DNA of 64,000 bases from Scleroderma bovista (GCA_037178675.1 JAYMGJ010000050.1:124001-188000); one strand, 5' to 3'. Counted from the stretch's first letter, positions 48,203 through 58,534 are shown. Notes: generated from the letters alone by a model not told the origin. A program made the numbers and translations.

Positions 48203-49266
48203 CTGACTCTCATGTCGATCCACATACATATGTACATCGATGTACTACGTTATTATTTGTTGTAGCTTACGTTCTGCGCCCCCTATCGAGGGTGTTATTG
48301 GTTGAGGCAAAGCAGCGTCCAAGCTGGATTATGGTCCGTTTTTCTAGACATCTCTTGACTGTATCACGCAGTCAGACGACGCCACCAACGAATGTTCTTG
48401 TTTGACATTATCACCACTTTTGCTACATATCTGAAGAACACCTTTTGGAATGGTTTATGGTGGAATAGCGTGGCTGGAACGTACCTGGTTCTCGTCCATC
48501 TTTTCGACAGCGGCCAAAGAAATCTCACCACGCCCTTCATCGTGCGTGTAAGATTCTAACGATCGTCTACGTAGTTGCCGATTGATGATGTCGAAGTCAA
48601 CGTAGACTACGTCGTCAGTAAGAGATACCAATGACCAGTAGTGGTAGTAGGCTTGCAGTCAATAAATAGTCCCTCAGGCTTCAGTAGCGAGTGGTTTGGG
48701 AACTAAAGACCGGACAAAGAGGCCTCTTTGTCAGGAATGTGAACCCCAATCGAAGCAGTAGACCTAGGATATCATGTGCTCCATGTTATTAGAATGCCCC
48801 CAAGTCTGAATCGACGAAGTATCTGAGTACCTGCTCAAGCCTCTGAAAGCGGTTTTTGCTTAAGTTACCTTGCCCTGTGTCAATGAACCATTAATTGAGA
48901 CTTTCACCCTGCTTCTACAGAAAACCCAACAATTCTACAGTTTCTAGTCCATCGATAATCACCTGGGACTTCAACACTCCTTCTTGGTTTCATCCCTGTT
49001 CACGAATTTCATAACTGCCTGATGAGTGGACACAGGTGGAGTGATACAACTGGAGTCTGGAGGTGACTCCGAGAGCACAAAATCAGCCGTGTCTGAATCT
49101 GGCTGTTCCATGGCTAGTGGTTCATAGGAGGCTTCCTGCATGAAGCCACCTCAGGCACTAGTTCTCGGTAGCAATAGGCATCATTTAGATAGGGTTCTTT
49201 TGCCGTGCCCGTTCTGCAGACCAACCATCCGCGCCGGCAACTCCTGTATCATTTCTAAAGATAGCC
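48203..49266. other. intergenic, transition to transposon-rich DNA
   Basis: About 1 kb without a convincing gene. Near 49164-49235 it holds the motif pair GGTAGCAATAG and AGACCAACCATCCGC, also found near 38196-38255. Confidence 0.4.
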
Positions 49267-49283
49267 TCGCACTAGGGCTGTCC

Positions 49284-49346
49284 AGAATATTGAATATCTT
49301 TGAATATATTCTGAATATATTCAAATATTTGGAATATAATACAGCT
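49284..49346. repeat. AT-rich interrupted palindrome
   Basis: A run of overlapping GAATAT/ATATTC units (GAATATTGAATATCTTTG, then GAATATATTCTGAATATATT). It can fold on itself, for example GAATATATTC against itself. Just left of it is a TAGGGCTGTCCAGAAT segment resembling a DNA-transposon end. Confidence 0.5.
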
Positions 49347-49385
49347 AGCTCGTATTCACCCATGACCAGTCATCAGCAAATCGTC

Positions 49386-49592
49386 GTATGTCTGAATGAC
49401 CTGGGTGTCTGACCATGCCTGGGAAATGTCTGGGATCAGGACACACTCTGGAGCCAGGCTTGTCAGACAGAATTCATACTCATGTTCCAGGCATAATGTC
49501 AGACATAATTACAGATAGATTCAGGTCATGACCAGAGCCCATCAGTCCATTCAGACAATGAGCACAATGGGTCCAGACAATCCCAGACTGCA
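49386..49592. repeat. cluster of TGTCTGA/TCAGACA short repeats, likely subterminal repeats of Plavaka A
   Basis: At least seven copies of TGTCTG(A) or its complement (T)CAGACA in about 200 bp, in both orientations, starting just beyond the stop codon of the Plavaka A fragment at 49626. Subterminal arrays of short motifs are binding sites for transposases in CACTA-like elements. The assignment to this element is by position. Confidence 0.45.
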
Positions 49593-49625
49593 AGTGCACA
49601 CCTGTACAACACAAGTTACTATTAA

Positions 49626-50060
49626 CTAAAATACAAGCATATTTGCCTGGTGGTCAATGTACTTATTTACATAGTAAGCCTTAAAGGCATCTAAAGACTT
49701 GGAGAAGTGGAGGTCAACAGGAATAAATTCACTGCCATAAACTCCTATAAGGTGCGCACCCTGGACCACTGAATCCAGAGAGACGACAGATTGGACATGC
49801 CGTCCATTGTTATCCACTTCCGGCGCCACGATCCACATGCCCGTCAACTTGTCAGGCTCGTCAGCAATTGGGATAAACCAGTTGAGTAATGCACATGAGT
49901 AGCGGTGTCCTGCATATTCGCAAGAAAAAAATAGGTGCACCCTTCCCACCAGTAGACTATGAAAACCTTCCGTATCCACACCTCCCTTTGCCACATATAC
50001 ACAGTCATAGCGTGGAGGGCCCCCCTGCCAAGAGGGTGTTGCACGGATTATTTCACGGTG
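49626..50060 (-). pseudogene. Plavaka transposase relic A, C-terminal piece
   Basis: Minus-strand frame HREIIRATPSWQGGPPRYDC, then SCEYAGHRYSCALLNWFIPI, DEPDKLTGMWIVAPEVDNNG and VVQGAHLIGVYGSEFIPVDL, ending DAFKAYYVNKYIDHQANMLV plus one residue at 49626. This is the conserved C-terminal region of Plavaka transposases. It starts exactly at the left border of the 50063-57308 element. The codons before the break (GVGGM) lie at 57311-57325, so the protein was cut by that insertion. Confidence 0.8.
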
Positions 50061-50062
50061 CA
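50061..50062. repeat. target-site duplication CA (left)
   Basis: CA here and CA at 57309-57310 flank the 12-bp inverted repeats. Removing the element plus one copy gives ATG CAC CGT on the minus strand and restores GGM-HRE in Plavaka A. Confidence 0.65.
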
Positions 50063-50074
50063 CATCAGGAAAAA
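50063..50074 (+). repeat. terminal inverted repeat, left
   Basis: CATCAGGAAAAA, the exact inverse complement of 57297-57308. It is followed by an imperfect palindrome, GCTATGTAGCATAGCC (50081-50096). Confidence 0.8.
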
Positions 50075-50358
50075 CCTTTTGCTATGTAGCATAGCCACCC
50101 AGGTACCAAGTCACCCAGAGACTCGATCGTAATATGGCGCATCAGGCACGTGCTCTGTTGCACTATCCAGCTGTCACCGCGTGACACGTAGCACATGGTT
50201 GCTGCTATCGCTGACAGCACAGTCTGGCCAGCTCTCCATAGTCATTGTAGCCCCATATTCACACTACACATCCTCAAGAGTCCCAGTAGCCTATGTTGTT
50301 CTTACATTACCAACTTGGCAAGACCAAAGTGCAGATTAAAATTGTAGCCACAGGTATA

Positions 50359-53300
50359 CTAATCAGCCAGGGCAACGAAAGTATCTAAGTCGATGTACGA
50401 GTTAACATGAAACACGCTTGCTATTTCAAGCACATTGTCAGACGTCCAATCCAAACTGTTGTTCCTTCCACACTGGGCTTGAAGATGGCAAGGGTGGGCG
50501 AAGTGATCAGCGCTGATCACCGACACGTTACGCTGATGGTTGTGCGTTGAATGGGTGACGACAAACTGGCCGGAAACGGGATCGCGACGACGGAGCGAGG
50601 TGAACCATTCGACGTACGCGAGTGGATGCAGGTAATGGCCAACATGCTTTGGAAGCTTGAATATGACATGGACTTGAGCGATACGGACCGCTGAAATGCT
50701 TGTTAGCACACCCTCGTTGCGTCGATGAGGCTGGGTACATACCATCGAACCTAAAAAGATCCCTCGGTTGATGTCCTTCATCCCACACAAACGCTGTATC
50801 AAATCTTGCGGGGGACTCAGCCTTGCATCCACTAGCGGCGACCTTCGGCCTGGCACGAATCTTCTGCCAGCTACTGCCATGTCCGGTAACCACGCTAGGT
50901 CCATTCGCAACATATAGCTGGTTAAATACTTCGAATTGATCTGATTCCATGGGGAACACCACTTTGTCTCGAGTTGCGCGGGAATTGAGGAAATGCTTGA
51001 GCGCCACCAGAAACTCGGGCGCTTTGTAGTCACTTTGTAATTGCTGAACGGACACGCGCCTGGCAGGGGATTTGGCCACTTTATAGGCCGCTTTCGCTAG
51101 CACAACCACCTCGGTCAATAACTACCACAGGAGCAGCAAATGCTACATACCTGACGGCTTTTGTGCAGCAAGATGATCCGCTTCGTCACCACCACCCTCA
51201 CCCAGATGGTCACCCACGTCTGAATCGGCTTCTGATCCGTCATCCCCTCCGCCCGAGCTTCTGTCAATGGCGTCCGTGCTTGCAGACTTCTTAAGCACCC
51301 TCCAGGCGTGGTAGGCGCTCTTGTGATGGATCGCCTCTTGGCGTTGAAGCCACAAGGCCATCTGTTCGACATAATCGTGTTTGTTGCTCGCGTGGTAGGC
51401 GTCCTTAGCATAGTCGATGTGTAACCGTTCAGGGTATTCTGAGTTGTATCCATCAGCACTGCCAAGGGCTCGGATGGAAGAGACGTAGTGGACAAGGGAA
51501 TGAATCTTGGGAACATTGAAATGTTCGTGTATTCCAAGCTCCACAAGGACGTCTTTATGCGTGTGGAAGAGGCGAAGGCTGTCCTGCATAGCCGTGAGTG
51601 TCTTGTCTGTGTGTTGCTGGAACTGTGCATAGTAGATGAAATCGAGAAGTGAGCAGGCCATTACGAGGACAGTTTCTTCGGCTGCACCGGACAGGAGACC
51701 TATAAAAACCCTCTCCATCTCCTTGTGCTCTCTGCCTGTCCATTGGGAGACTGCGGAAATCCCTTTCTTGAAGTGGCGAAGGCCAGGGTATCGAGTTACG
51801 GCCTGAAAGCAGGTATCCATCTCCTTTTCGCCGAGCACGCTTAGGCACCACTGCACGAGATGGTCGTGGAATATGCCCTTATGGAGCTGATGGAGGATAT
51901 CGGGAGTGATGCAGGTGAAGATGTCGGTGAAGGGAAGGTCCTTCCAAAAGGGTTCGAAGACTTCGTGCAAACCTTCCTTATCAAACTTACTTGATCGTTT
52001 GTTTCTTCGCATCCGCCTCAAGGTCTTCAACATGTCAACTGTACTGCGGCATGCGCATTCGTCAAGGTCTCCACGATTTTTCGTTTTCACCAGACAGCGA
52101 GGGCAACGGCTCTCCTTGTTGCAGCCCACAAGACACTGCTCAGGAAAGTTGGCAACATATGCAGCCAGAATCGGATGAATTCGTCGCACAAATCCGTCAG
52201 CGCAAACCATAGCCCTTCCTTTCCAACCAGCATCGACCAGTGGACACAACAGCAAAGACATCGCATAATGGAATAGATGATATCCTGCGATGGAGCGTGT
52301 TTTCTTATGGAAACACTGCAGTTTGGACACAGGTAAGTAGCCGATAAGAATCGTTGCGTGCGCTGACACTTGTCTTTTGACATCCTTCGAGATATTCCCA
52401 ATGGTTAGGTATACAGGCCATGCCTTTTTGTCCCCACTGAACACAGACAGCGCTGTCTTATTGGACGACAAGATCACCGGCGCCACCACTGCACCCTCTG
52501 GCAACTTTCCCTGTACATCACCGTCGCGTTAGTCGCATTCGCATCTTTCGGAATCGATGGTAAGTACTTACTTGGGTCTCCCACCACCAGTCACCGGTCC
52601 ACATCTCATCATAGATCCGACTCTCTCCCTTCGCATCCATATACGCACGCTCTGGGACATACACCATCATATCTCGCAAGGCAGGGTTCCCAATAAGCTC
52701 CTCCACGCATTCAACCAGATCCCTTCACCATAGTTCTACCGTCTCCTGCTTCATGACCCCATCCTCGCCCACCAAGTCTCCCTCAACATCAATCATCTCA
52801 CATGTCCAAGCTGGGCTGGTATATAAAGAATCGACACGCTTGAGGAAGGAGTGGGCGTTATCGAATGAAAGGCCACTCTTCCGCATCTACAAGTCGGTCG
52901 CATTCAGCGTTGAGTCAGTGAGTCAATCTTTATTTGCTTACGTGCGATAGCTTTAGAAGCTCATTGATCTTCGTTTTCCCAAGGTTTTTCATCAAATATT
53001 GTGCAAGTTCCCATTCATCTTCATCGCGGAAAGGCACCCATTCGCTCCTGCCCTTTTCAAGGTCTTTGGCTTCCATAGACTTGAAGACCGTCTTCTCCTT
53101 CCCCAGTATTGTAGCGGCGACTCCTGGGTATTGTTCGGTGAAGCGTCCAGAGGCTGGCCAACGGGGTAGGTCTCCATTGTCCTCCTCCATTCGTGCACAC
53201 TTGGATGGCGGCTCACTGAGATCAGGTGGCCCAGGATCAACATCAACATGAGACAGGTGAACCAGGTGCCCATCTGGAACATCGAGAGCATCGTCTGGAC

Positions 53301-53526
53301 CATCCATAGCATCAAATTCATTCATCAACTCGTATGGATCACCTGGTGCATCGTCGTTCATGTGCTCGGGAAGCTGATCATCTTCGTCCTTCGATACCGT
53401 CAATTCCATCCGTTCAAGGAGCTTTGTCCGTTGATCGTGACATGCAGGCGACTGCGCTATATGCCGCTTGATCCCAGCCTCTGTGGCTATAGGTTTCAAG
53501 CAATAGTTGCAGCGGTGGGGGGCCAT
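50359..53526 (-). CDS. Plavaka transposase B with N-terminal zinc finger
   Basis: ATG 53526 starts MAPHRCNYCLKPIATEAGIK, a C2HC finger (CNYC, then H and C in RHIAQSPAC), then an acidic segment and WVPFRDEDEWELAQYLMKNL. Exon 52706-52560 has VPERAYMDAKGESRIYDEMW and WWWETQ. The long exon from 52504 has LSSNKTALSVFSGDKKAWPV (Plavaka core), RCLVKTKNRGDLDEC, TDIFTCITPDILHQLHKGIF (family signature) and NSEYPERLHIDYAKDAYHAS. Later exons have KAPEFLVALKHFLNSRATRD and HPLAYVEWFTSLRRRDPVSG, ending VFHVNSYIDLDTFVALAD at 50359. About 900-950 residues. The junction near 51130-51155 has no fully clean in-frame splice (the obvious donor gtatgt is phase 1), so it may carry one lesion; otherwise it looks complete and young. 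Confidence 0.85.
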
Positions 53527-53860
53527 GGTATGGTAGGTCAGTCATTCAGTCGTCTCCCAATATCACACTGATTGATCTCTTTGACAATTTGCAATATACC
53601 AGACCATCAGACACAGTCTGCGGACCGATAGGTGGGGCTTCATGTCAACGCAATGTTGACAAATATCCGTTTTTTATTTTTCAGATTATCCCATGACCAC
53701 GTCGCAATACGCGTTCGTGTCGTGAACATTTGTTGATATCTACAAACAAGCCATGTGCAAACAGCAGCTATAAGTAAGTTGTGTTCTGCCATTCATCGTC
53801 CCAACCCAACCCAACCCAACCCAAACTTTGTTCCAGCCGCACACTCCCAGCTCTAATCAC
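53527..53860. promoter_or_regulatory. divergent promoter of the transposase B / DUF6532 pair
   Basis: 334 bp between the two ATG codons. It contains a (CCCAA)5 tract at about 53800-53824 and a T-rich stretch (about 53670-53683). It is the only intergenic space inside the element besides its ends, so both passenger and transposase promoters should lie here. Confidence 0.45.
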
Positions 53861-56800
53861 ATGCAGGCCTCAAGCAGTGGTCTCTATCGCAACGCAGACA
53901 AAGAAAACTATAGAGGTTAGTCTGGCCAAACAACAATGCAGATCGCGACTGACAATGTTCAAAAAAAAAAGTGCCTGGTGGTCGGGTGTGCCGACCATCG
54001 GAACAAGTGAGGCAGGCTGTGGATGAACGAGAAGAGACGGTCCAACGCTGTGATGCCAAGGCCCAGAAGGACCGTGAACGTCGCCGCCGCCGCCGCTTAA
54101 TGGAGGAAGGGAGTGAGAACGAAGATGAAGAAGACAGTGATGAACTCAAAGAAGATGACCTCAAAGATGAAGAAGGCACTCATGTAGGTCATCCCATCAT
54201 TTTTGTTGGGTGCCACACTGACAAAATATCATGTTCAGTTTAGTAGCCATCCCGTTCCTACTAGGCTTAGTGAGGTGCCTAGGCAACACCCCCTCATGTA
54301 CAGCAAGAGCAAAGTTCCCAAGGTGGTGGGCGGAAACATTCCCGACCCCAGCTATGAAGTAAGTACTATGGAGTATTGTAGTCAAAAAGTATTCTCATCA
54401 GGACAAGGAAACTTCTTTGGCTCGGACGGTGAAGACGCAGGACCGACCGTGCACGAACCTTTGTCGGAACGACAAACCGTCCAACACAAGAAAAACCGCC
54501 GTGTTGAACATGCGAGCTCCAAAGGTACTGTGACAGACACCATGAACCGGTGAGACCATCAATCCATTGTGCAAACAAGTTCTTCATTGAGCATACTAGC
54601 AGTGATGTTCATGCTAAGAGGCGACGGGAACCCATCGAAGAGGACAGTCCAGAGACAACCGTCGTCAAGGCGCAAAAGCTCACTGAGCATGAAGGTCGTC
54701 TGCGCGCCAGGGACTACGATGACGTTACCCAAGAGTTTGTCAACACAGCCATTGGAGACTATTGGGCATGCCTGTGTGCCGAGAGTCCGATGCCTGACCA
54801 TACACAGGAGACGGCTCTTCTGAACACATCTTGGGCCAAGGCACTTCAGACTACAGGAGTTAACCTTGTGCGGACACCCCAGCTCGCCAAACTCATAAGT
54901 GCCATACCAGTCGTCTCAGTATTATACTATTATGATTTGATATAGATCACCAACCGTGGCTCGCAAGTTTGCGGCGAGCTCAAGGCCAAGGTTCGCCCTC
55001 TAGTCGAAGTCATGTTCAATTTCCACAGCAGCCAAACTAAATCGGCGATCAAGAAGAATCGCGCCCTAGTGGAAGAACTTAAAGAGGGTGCAAGCTTCAC
55101 ATTCAAGGTTTGGTGTCCTGCTGTCAAGACCGGTTCTCCTCGACGATCTTACTAGGAGGTCCAGAGGTGCAGGGAACTAATGAGGAGGTAAGTCCAGACA
55201 CTAGTAGGTGCTAGTTAGTGCGGAGAGTCAAGTCTGGGTCAAACGAACGAAGTCCGGGCACTAGAGAAGCACAGGGAGTAAGTCCGGACCGTGGGAAAGT
55301 GGTCCGGAGTTGAGCGCAGCTTGTCCGGAGCGAAGGACATCCCAGAGGTGGGATAAGTCCTGAGAGGTCTAGCGTCGAGTCTGGGACAGAGGTGGCTTTT
55401 GCCCTCGTGCAAGTAGGAGACTTGCTAGGATCGGACATAGGACCAAGGGGACGAGATAGGACAGAGGCCGGAGTTGGCCGGAGTTCAGGAGAACAAGATG
55501 GGATTAGGAGAGCATGGTGGGTAGTACAGAGTGGGGAGTATCTTAGTCGAGATTTGATCTAAGGACTACTAGGCCGGAGTATGGTAGTTTATATAGTAAT
55601 GAAACTAAGGTGAGTATATACGGTGACAAGTAAACACCTTAATGTCGAGACAAGGGATGGAGCAGAAGTAGACAGGAAAATAAAGCAGGTACAAGAAAAT
55701 AAAGCAGGGACAGGAAAATAAACCGGAGCAGAAGCAGACACGGGGAACTAGAGTTACAGGGACGACAGAGGAAAAGCAGGGACAAGGGAACTAGGTCGGA
55801 AGAGGACAGGTAAGGGTCAGAGGTGGACTTAACTAATGTTAAGTCCGGAGCGATGTCCAGGACCGGAGGAAGCGGGACCGGAGGAAGTGCAAGAGCGGAG
55901 GGAGTGCACAGGTGGAGGAAGGGCGGAGTAGCCAGAGGAAGGTCCGGAGTTGGACATGGAAATGTCCAAGGCCATTGGTGGACCTATCAGAGGGAGTGGA
56001 GCGGAACAGGAGCAGACCTGAGCCGGAGTTGCATGTACCAGCCGGAGTTGGGCTAGGTCGCAGACCAGACAAAGGGAGTGGCCGGACTGAAACCGGAGTA
56101 GTGACTAATGGTAGGTACAGGTCCGACATGGAGGAGTTAGACCGTGGATCTGTCTAGAGGAAGACAGGGGTTAGTCCTGAGGTGGAGATGGACATAGTGA
56201 CTGGAGTTGAGCTGGAGTGCAGCTATGGGGCTGGAGATGGCCAGACTAGATCCGGAGTTGCATCTATGCCTAAGGAGAGGTCAGGTGGGCCAGGGTTAGA
56301 CCAGAGTTGCAACTGGGAAAAGTATGGATATGACACCTGCATGGCATGCTGGTTGTAACGACTGATATTTTGTGGACAGCATAGGGCGCTCCTGCAAGAC
56401 GAGTGTCGCGGCTTTCTCGAGGCACCAATCATACAGAACATCATCAATACCATGTGGTTCACGAATAAGAATGACAAAGGCATCAAGCACCATACATGGT
56501 TCAAACCATTCCCTCTGCCCGCTCTTGCATTGGTGCTGACAGCAGTAAGTGTTATTTGCAATGTTTGTTGCTGGGTTGTTTGTTGCTGATGTCATGGCAT
56601 AGATCAAGTGCTGCATAGACGAGTGGGTAACAGGCACGCGTGCGGACACTGCTTTTACAGTCCACGACTACCGTACTGCATATGAGTCCCACCTGAAGTG
56701 TCTGCAGGACTTTGACGAGGCCACGAAGGAGTATGGCGTGCTCAAGGGAATTTGTGCAAGAATTTATGAGGACGGGCGGTGAGTATGTAGTCTGCATTAA

Positions 56801-56946
56801 TTACAGATACTGACTGTCTAGCTAGTGTGCATTCAGGAGTGCCTGCACTCACCACGGCGCCTCAGAATGTGGTGTCGGTGCAAATTATTGCAGCCACGAT
56901 CAAGGAACACCAGGAGGGATCGACGACAGAGGACAAGTCGGATTGA
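53861..56946 (+). CDS. DUF6532-domain protein carried by the transposon
   Basis: ATG 53861 (MQASSSGLYRNADKENYR). An intron (53919 to about 53972) joins to VPGGRVCRPSEQVRQAVDER and a basic/acidic coiled segment (KDRERRRRRRLMEEGSENED). The third exon has DPSYEVSTMEYC and EGDAG-like acidic sequence ending VTDTMNR. The fourth has DVHAKRRREPIEEDSPETTV and VTQEFVNTAIGDYWACLC. The DUF6532 core runs ITNRGSQVCGELKAKVRPLV, FNFHSSQTKSAIKKNRALVE and LKEGASFTFK, then an LTR-enlarged intron, then HRALLQDECRGFLEAPIIQN, IINTMWFTNKNDKGIKHHTW, KPFPLPALALVLTA and KCCIDEWVTGTRADTAFTVH, with TGA 56944-56946. DUF6532 proteins are numerous in mushrooms and have no known function. All junctions can be read in frame, so it may be intact. 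Confidence 0.78.
55117..55121. repeat. target-site duplication CCTGC (left) of the solo LTR
   Basis: CCTGC is repeated exactly at 56336-56340, directly next to the TG...CA ends. Confidence 0.8.
55122..56335 (+). mobile_element. solo LTR (Gypsy-like), 1,214 bp
   Basis: Begins TGTCAAGACCGG and ends GGATATGACA, with inverted termini TGTCA/TGACA. It is flanked by 5-bp direct repeats CCTGC at 55117-55121 and 56336-56340. No internal coding region is present, so it is a solo LTR left by recombination. The interior is purine-rich with many GTCCGGAGT/CCGGAGTTG repeats and a short tandem (AGGAAAATAAAGCAGG) at 55672-55725. It lies within an intron of the DUF6532 gene. Orientation is not certain. Confidence 0.82.
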
Positions 56947-57308
56947 TTAATGTAGCTAGCTTTGTGTTGAGCATGAAATGAATTATATTGCATTTTGTAC
57001 TGCATATTGCCTGATTAAGAAATAGAAACTATGTTGTGCTATACTGATGTGATAGCAAATGACAATGGAAGTATTCCAATGGCATGATAGAAGCTGAGGG
57101 TTCTATATCACAGTATATAGTCTTGGTAGCCTCCATAGCAGCCTTCCTACAGTGGATATATATTTACATGTCAGACTATGGCCACTATGGAGTACTATAG
57201 ATTTCATGCACAGTGCTATATTGCCTTTATATTGGGGACTTGTCGATGGAGCTTTGAGTGCTATAGAGGCTATATAGTACTATATTGCCAAGTATTTTTT
57301 TCCTGATG
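56947..57308. repeat. right terminal region of the two-gene transposon with CTATA-rich subterminal repeats
   Basis: No gene. Many copies of CTATA/TATAG within palindromes (GAGTACTATAG, GTGCTATATTGCC, GGCTATATAGTACTATATTG). Similar GCTAT/ATAGCC motifs sit next to the left end. Probably transposase-binding subterminal repeats. The last 12 bp are the terminal inverted repeat. Confidence 0.5.
57297..57308 (-). repeat. terminal inverted repeat, right
   Basis: TTTTTCCTGATG, the inverse complement of 50063-50074. It is followed by the CA duplication (57309-57310). Confidence 0.8.
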
Positions 57309-57310
57309 CA

Positions 57311-58203
57311 TCCCCCCTACACCTGACTGATCACTTGGCGTGCAGAATGTTGCTGTAGTGGAGTAAAAAATGCATACTTTGCCTTGAAAAAGAGGGCAGA
57401 CGCGAAGGTCTGTGCGATCCCCTGGTATCTCAGCATCAGGGTAGAGCTGGTCATAAAGGAAGCGTTGAATTGCCTCTTGCAGACCCTGGAGAGAACTTGT
57501 TGGAGCGCCGCCAAGGTTCCTTCACGGCTCTGATGTGCTTCGACTCCGTAATTGATGAGCACAATCCATTCGGCACACCAAATAATTTGATGAGTTCACG
57601 ATAATGCACCATGGCATGTTGGTGTGGGAGGGATAAATGGGCACGCATGCCAGTTGTAATAAAAACAGCATGTTCTTGATGGAAGCATTCCACAGCAACG
57701 TCGATTGCATCAAGAGTTTCTTCGTTAAGGATCAAACGCTGGACCAAATAACAGAAATCCAGAAATGCGCTCAGTGCACGCACCATGCCAGGGGGAACAT
57801 GTTCAGCTATGGCCGGTAAGTATACTTCATCAACACATACATAAGTGACATACTTGGATAAAATTCGTGACTTACTTACTTTCATTAGCACCTTGGAATC
57901 ATCACCAGTCCATTGTTTGAACCCTTGCCCTTCTGGAAACCGCCGCAGCACAGGAAAGGATGGCACGGCTGCAATCCTAGTAAGAAAAAACACGTCTCAG
58001 TAGGGTGGCAGTGGCCACTGGTTTGCAATGACTTACCTGCGGTCAATATCAGCGATAATCTCACCAGCACGCTGCTTCCCATGCTCAAACTCTAGATACT
58101 CATTAATCCAGGTGACAAGGTGGTCCTTGAATGTGCCCTTGATCAACTGGTGAAGGAGGTCCGGGGTGATAAGTTCGTGAATGTCCGCGCGGGGAAAGTC
58201 TGA
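57311..58203 (-). pseudogene. Plavaka transposase relic A, central piece
   Basis: Minus strand: PFTSDFPRADIHELITPDLL and IKGTFKDHLVTWINEYL (signature region), then VPSFPVLRRFPEGQGFKQWT, KYVTYVCVDEVYLPAIAEHV and LCSSITESKHIRAVKEPWRR. After a frame change near 57490 come FLYDQLYPDAEIPGDRTDLR and PSDQSGVGGM, which stops at the insertion border 57310. About 100 residues usually found between the WRR block and FLYDQ are missing and frames shift, so the copy was already decayed or has decayed since. It belongs to a different Plavaka subfamily from copy B. Upstream exons are not seen; the copia element begins at 58361. Confidence 0.8.
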
Positions 58204-58360
58204 AGTGAAAGGCTATTAGATGCTACTAAGCTCTGCTGTAAGTAGAATGACAGACGGATGTTGAAGTCACACGTGCACCCGGCATAAACCGTCAATGAAG
58301 TGCGCACAAGACTGCAACCCATATTAGTGTAGACTTAGTAATAGTCCTCTTTAGAGTAGA

Positions 58361-58534
58361 TGTTACATGTCACAGTCACATGTCACACTATTTGTTGTAT
58401 ATAAACAGCGTCCACCGCTTATATAAGAACAACAGCTCTTGACCAGCTACTGCTACCATCTCAGGTTGTGCACTCCACCCAAACAGGTGAGTTGGAGTAG
58501 CAGTTCCTTTACATACATAGGTATTGCTTCAACA
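58361..58534 (+). repeat. 5' LTR of the copia element
   Basis: 174 bp starting TGTTACATGTCAC and ending TGCTTCAACA, directly before the primer-binding site. It contains TATATAAA at 58398-58405 and a second TATATAAG near 58421. No second LTR is available in the window for comparison, so the left border rests on the TG start and expected size. Confidence 0.6.

Larger units (their letters stand above)
55109..56374 (+). other. intron of the DUF6532 gene enlarged by an LTR insertion
   Basis: The exon ends ACATTCAAG before gtttggtgtcctgc. The next exon starts CATAGGGCG after ttttgtggacag, both phase 0. Taking out the LTR and one target duplication leaves an intron of about 53 nt with a normal branch-like cgactgat, the usual size for this genome. 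Confidence 0.7.
50063..57308. mobile_element. two-gene Plavaka-type DNA transposon (transposase B plus DUF6532 gene), 7,246 bp
   Basis: Ends: left CATCAGGAAAAACCTTTTGC, right ...TTTTTTTCCTGATG, a perfect 12-bp terminal inverted repeat (CATCAGGAAAAA), with a 2-bp duplication (CA). It lies inside Plavaka A, whose two halves rejoin in frame when it is taken out, which independently fixes the borders. Contents are a Plavaka transposase gene (53526-50359, minus) and a DUF6532 gene (53861-56946, plus), arranged head to head with 334 bp between starts. The coding regions stop 296 bp and 362 bp from the two ends. The length includes a later 1,214-bp solo LTR, so the element was about 6.03 kb at insertion. 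Near both termini are palindromes of the form GGCTAT...ATAGCC. Confidence 0.85.

Noticed and set aside
49626..50063. Independent small gene of 145 codons
   Set aside because: It is the C-terminal end of a Plavaka transposase, cut at its first codons by the two-gene element; no gene of its own.
50061..50064. A 4-bp TGCA target duplication with a shorter inverted repeat (TCAGGAAAAA)
   Set aside because: It restores the same original sequence but gives unequal element ends (CATCAGG against TCAGG); the 2-bp duplication with a perfect 12-bp repeat is simpler. It cannot be fully excluded without other copies.
55200..56335. Long GTCCGGAGT-rich tract considered as a satellite or a coding frame (55823-56056)
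   Set aside because: It lies wholly within the LTR bounded by CCTGC duplications; frames there are low-complexity and have no domain.
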